DNA from: Cyclobacteriaceae bacterium
GTDB taxonomy: Bacteria > Bacteroidota > Bacteroidia > Cytophagales > Cyclobacteriaceae
Direction of reading: 5' to 3'
Length of the DNA stretch: 64,000 nucleotides
Assembly (NCBI GenBank): GCA_019638395.1
Contig: JAHBTX010000004.1
Coordinates: 494,411-558,410 of the forward strand
Shown here: piece after piece, positions 62,956 through 64,000 of the stretch
Layout: the number at the start of each line of letters is the position of its first letter
Numbering within the stretch: the first letter of the stretch is position 1
Program-made: the position numbers and the translations under genes
Notes under the pieces: generated by a model
Told to the model about the DNA's origin: nothing
Databases searched by the model: none
Seen by the model: only the letters and a program-made list of their open reading frames with translations

Positions 62956-64000
62956 TTATCGGCTTAATTGTAGTACACCGCGTTGAGAATGGTTAGCGCC
63001 ATTCTTATCGGTATAACCAATCGTCCAGAAATAAACACCTGTTGCAGCTTCTCGTTTATTCACTTCACCATCCCAGCCCGTAAATAAATCGCCTTCAAAA
63101 ACCTTTTCGCCCCAGCGGTTATACACTTGTAACCAACCGCGGTTAATATGGTTGTACGTTATGGGTTTGAACACCGGATTATAAAGGTCTTCATTCGGGC
63201 TAAAGAAAGTAGGCATCTCCATGATAACCGTACAATCAATAAATTCTACCTCCACCGCATCACTGGCAGTACCCGGGCATTGCTCCAAAGAAATCTCAAC
63301 TTCATACACACCTGACCGATCTACCGTAATGGAAGGTGTAACTTCTCCTGTGCTCCAATGATATTGGTAGTAATCATTTATCGGTGCTTGTAACAATAGC
63401 GTTTCCCCTAAACATAGTCTTTGATTATCAGGTAAGGAGAAAGAAATAGTGGCACTTTCAACGCGACAAGGCGCCAACACAATGCCGGATGAAGTTAGCG
63501 CTTTCAAAATAAGCCAGGTATGGCCAGCTTGTGCTGCGGTTGCGGTAAAGGTTAGGGTGTCAGTTCGCCAATCAACCGTGGGTGTAAATTGCCCAACAGA
63601 AATGGCATTGGTCATAGAAGACTCGCTATTGGTGTAAGCCAAGGGCCCGAATGCCGAAGCAGGTCCAATGCCATCTTTAGCATAAGTAAAACTGTATTGA
63701 TATGTTTTTCCGGCTTCAAAAGGTTTATCCAATTTTAGCGTGATGCCTTCACCTCCGCGAGTCCAACCTTGGTGGCCCATCCAAACTGCCCGTTTTACGC
63801 AACCTTGCGGGGGTGGTAAATCAACCCTGGTAAATGGGATAAAACCAATCCATTTATCACCGTCCCATTCCAGCATGTCGGAAGCTCCAGAAATAGATGA
63901 ACAATCACAAACTTGTCCCATCAAAGGGGTAGGATCAAACATGCCAATAGTTGGCGATTGAAAACAAGGATCAAGAATTTGTTGTGCCCGGCTTTGAAAG
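62956..64000 (-). CDS. T9SS-exported protein with type B sorting domain (partial)
   Basis: The frame is open to the right edge with no stop, so the gene's start is outside the window. The visible 348 residues hold beta-sandwich modules, an Ig-like segment (CLGETLLLQAPINDYYQYHW, STGEVTPSITVDRSGVYEVE), and a C-terminal gliding-motility/type B sorting domain: PTFFSPNEDLYNPVFKP, RGWLQVYNRWGEKVFEGDLF, GWDGEVNKREAATGVYFW. This domain routes proteins through the type IX secretion system to the surface or medium. Function of the passenger is not visible. Confidence 0.88.
   Translation of the reverse strand, partial: FQSRAQQILDPCFQSPTIGMFDPTPLMGQVCDCSSISGASDMLEWDGDKWIGFIPFTRVDLPPPQGCVKRAVWMGHQGWTRGGEGITLKLDKPFEAGKTYQYSFTYAKDGIGPASAFGPLAYTNSESSMTNAISVGQFTPTVDWRTDTLTFTATAAQAGHTWLILKALTSSGIVLAPCRVESATISFSLPDNQRLCLGETLLLQAPINDYYQYHWSTGEVTPSITVDRSGVYEVEISLEQCPGTASDAVEVEFIDCTVIMEMPTFFSPNEDLYNPVFKPITYNHINRGWLQVYNRWGEKVFEGDLFTGWDGEVNKREAATGVYFWTIGYTDKNGANHSQRGVLQLSR

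Noticed and set aside
1-64000. CRISPR arrays, tRNA/rRNA genes, insertion sequences, att sites
   Set aside because: Looked for on both strands. The dispersed repeats are too degenerate and irregularly spaced for a CRISPR, no transposase or integrase frame is present, and no tRNA-like cloverleaf or element end was recognised.

Overview
The window comes from a member of the Bacteroidota, most likely a Cytophagales-type environmental bacterium. This rests on an RteC/TraE-to-TraN conjugation module of the CTnDOT kind, an ECF sigma/FecR/STN-TonB receptor locus, a type IX secretion (type B) sorting domain, giant multi-gene RHS proteins, and scarce Shine-Dalgarno sites. No organism can be named from the sequence alone.

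Region 1 (1 to about 28,160) is most of an integrative conjugative element or conjugative plasmid. It holds the tail of a relaxase, a VirD4-type coupling protein, RteC, then (after an inserted cargo operon) a VirB2/3/4-like set (traE, traF, traG), three related periplasmic proteins of the TraI/TerB-annotated type, traJ (VirB6), traK (VirB8), small membrane genes, traM (VirB10) and traN (VirB9). A tail of accessory genes follows: DUF3945-like, a secreted unknown, an HExxH protease, a ParB-like protein and a DUF6943 protein. Short REP-like palindromes and GACTA-rich spacers are scattered through the module. Several sit directly at start codons or inside coding frames.

Inside that element, on the opposite strand (3,180-10,165), is a compact, AT-richer four-gene operon with every gene overlapping the next: an unknown 338-residue protein, a 149-residue small protein, a 1070-residue STAND/NLR-like P-loop ATPase with helical repeats, and a DUF4365-nuclease-like/dynamin GTPase fusion. 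The small protein's C-terminus and the STAND protein's N-terminus share a short Asn/Ile/Gly motif of the kind used for amyloid signalling between bacterial NLRs and their effectors. This is the best candidate in the window for an undescribed (probably anti-phage) system.

Region 2 (28,361-35,205) is an ECF sigma/anti-sigma/TonB receptor/acidic lipoprotein/beta-propeller phytase operon, apparently for sensing and using phytate or other inositol phosphates. Region 3 (35,352-41,987) holds small genes, a phosphoribosyltransferase, and an imuA-imuB-dnaE2 mutagenesis cassette with a strong palindromic operator overlapping its presumed promoter. Region 4 (42,086-44,380) has a small unknown, an orphan NarL-type response regulator, a Skp/OmpH-like protein and a lipoprotein.

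Region 5 (44,388-60,843) is a very large secreted RHS locus. Three signal-peptide-bearing RHS-related proteins (1875, 1089 and 2154 residues) are present, the last carrying duplicated lectin-like modules, fibronectin III domains, plant-type leucine-rich repeats, an RHS core and a variable C-terminus, followed by an AT-rich putative immunity gene. Region 6 (60,892-62,951) is a recombined cluster of outer-membrane beta-barrel genes with two truncated remnants and a direct repeat of about 170 bp. The window ends in a T9SS-exported protein on the minus strand, cut by the edge. No tRNA, rRNA, CRISPR array, insertion sequence or element end (att site) was recognised.
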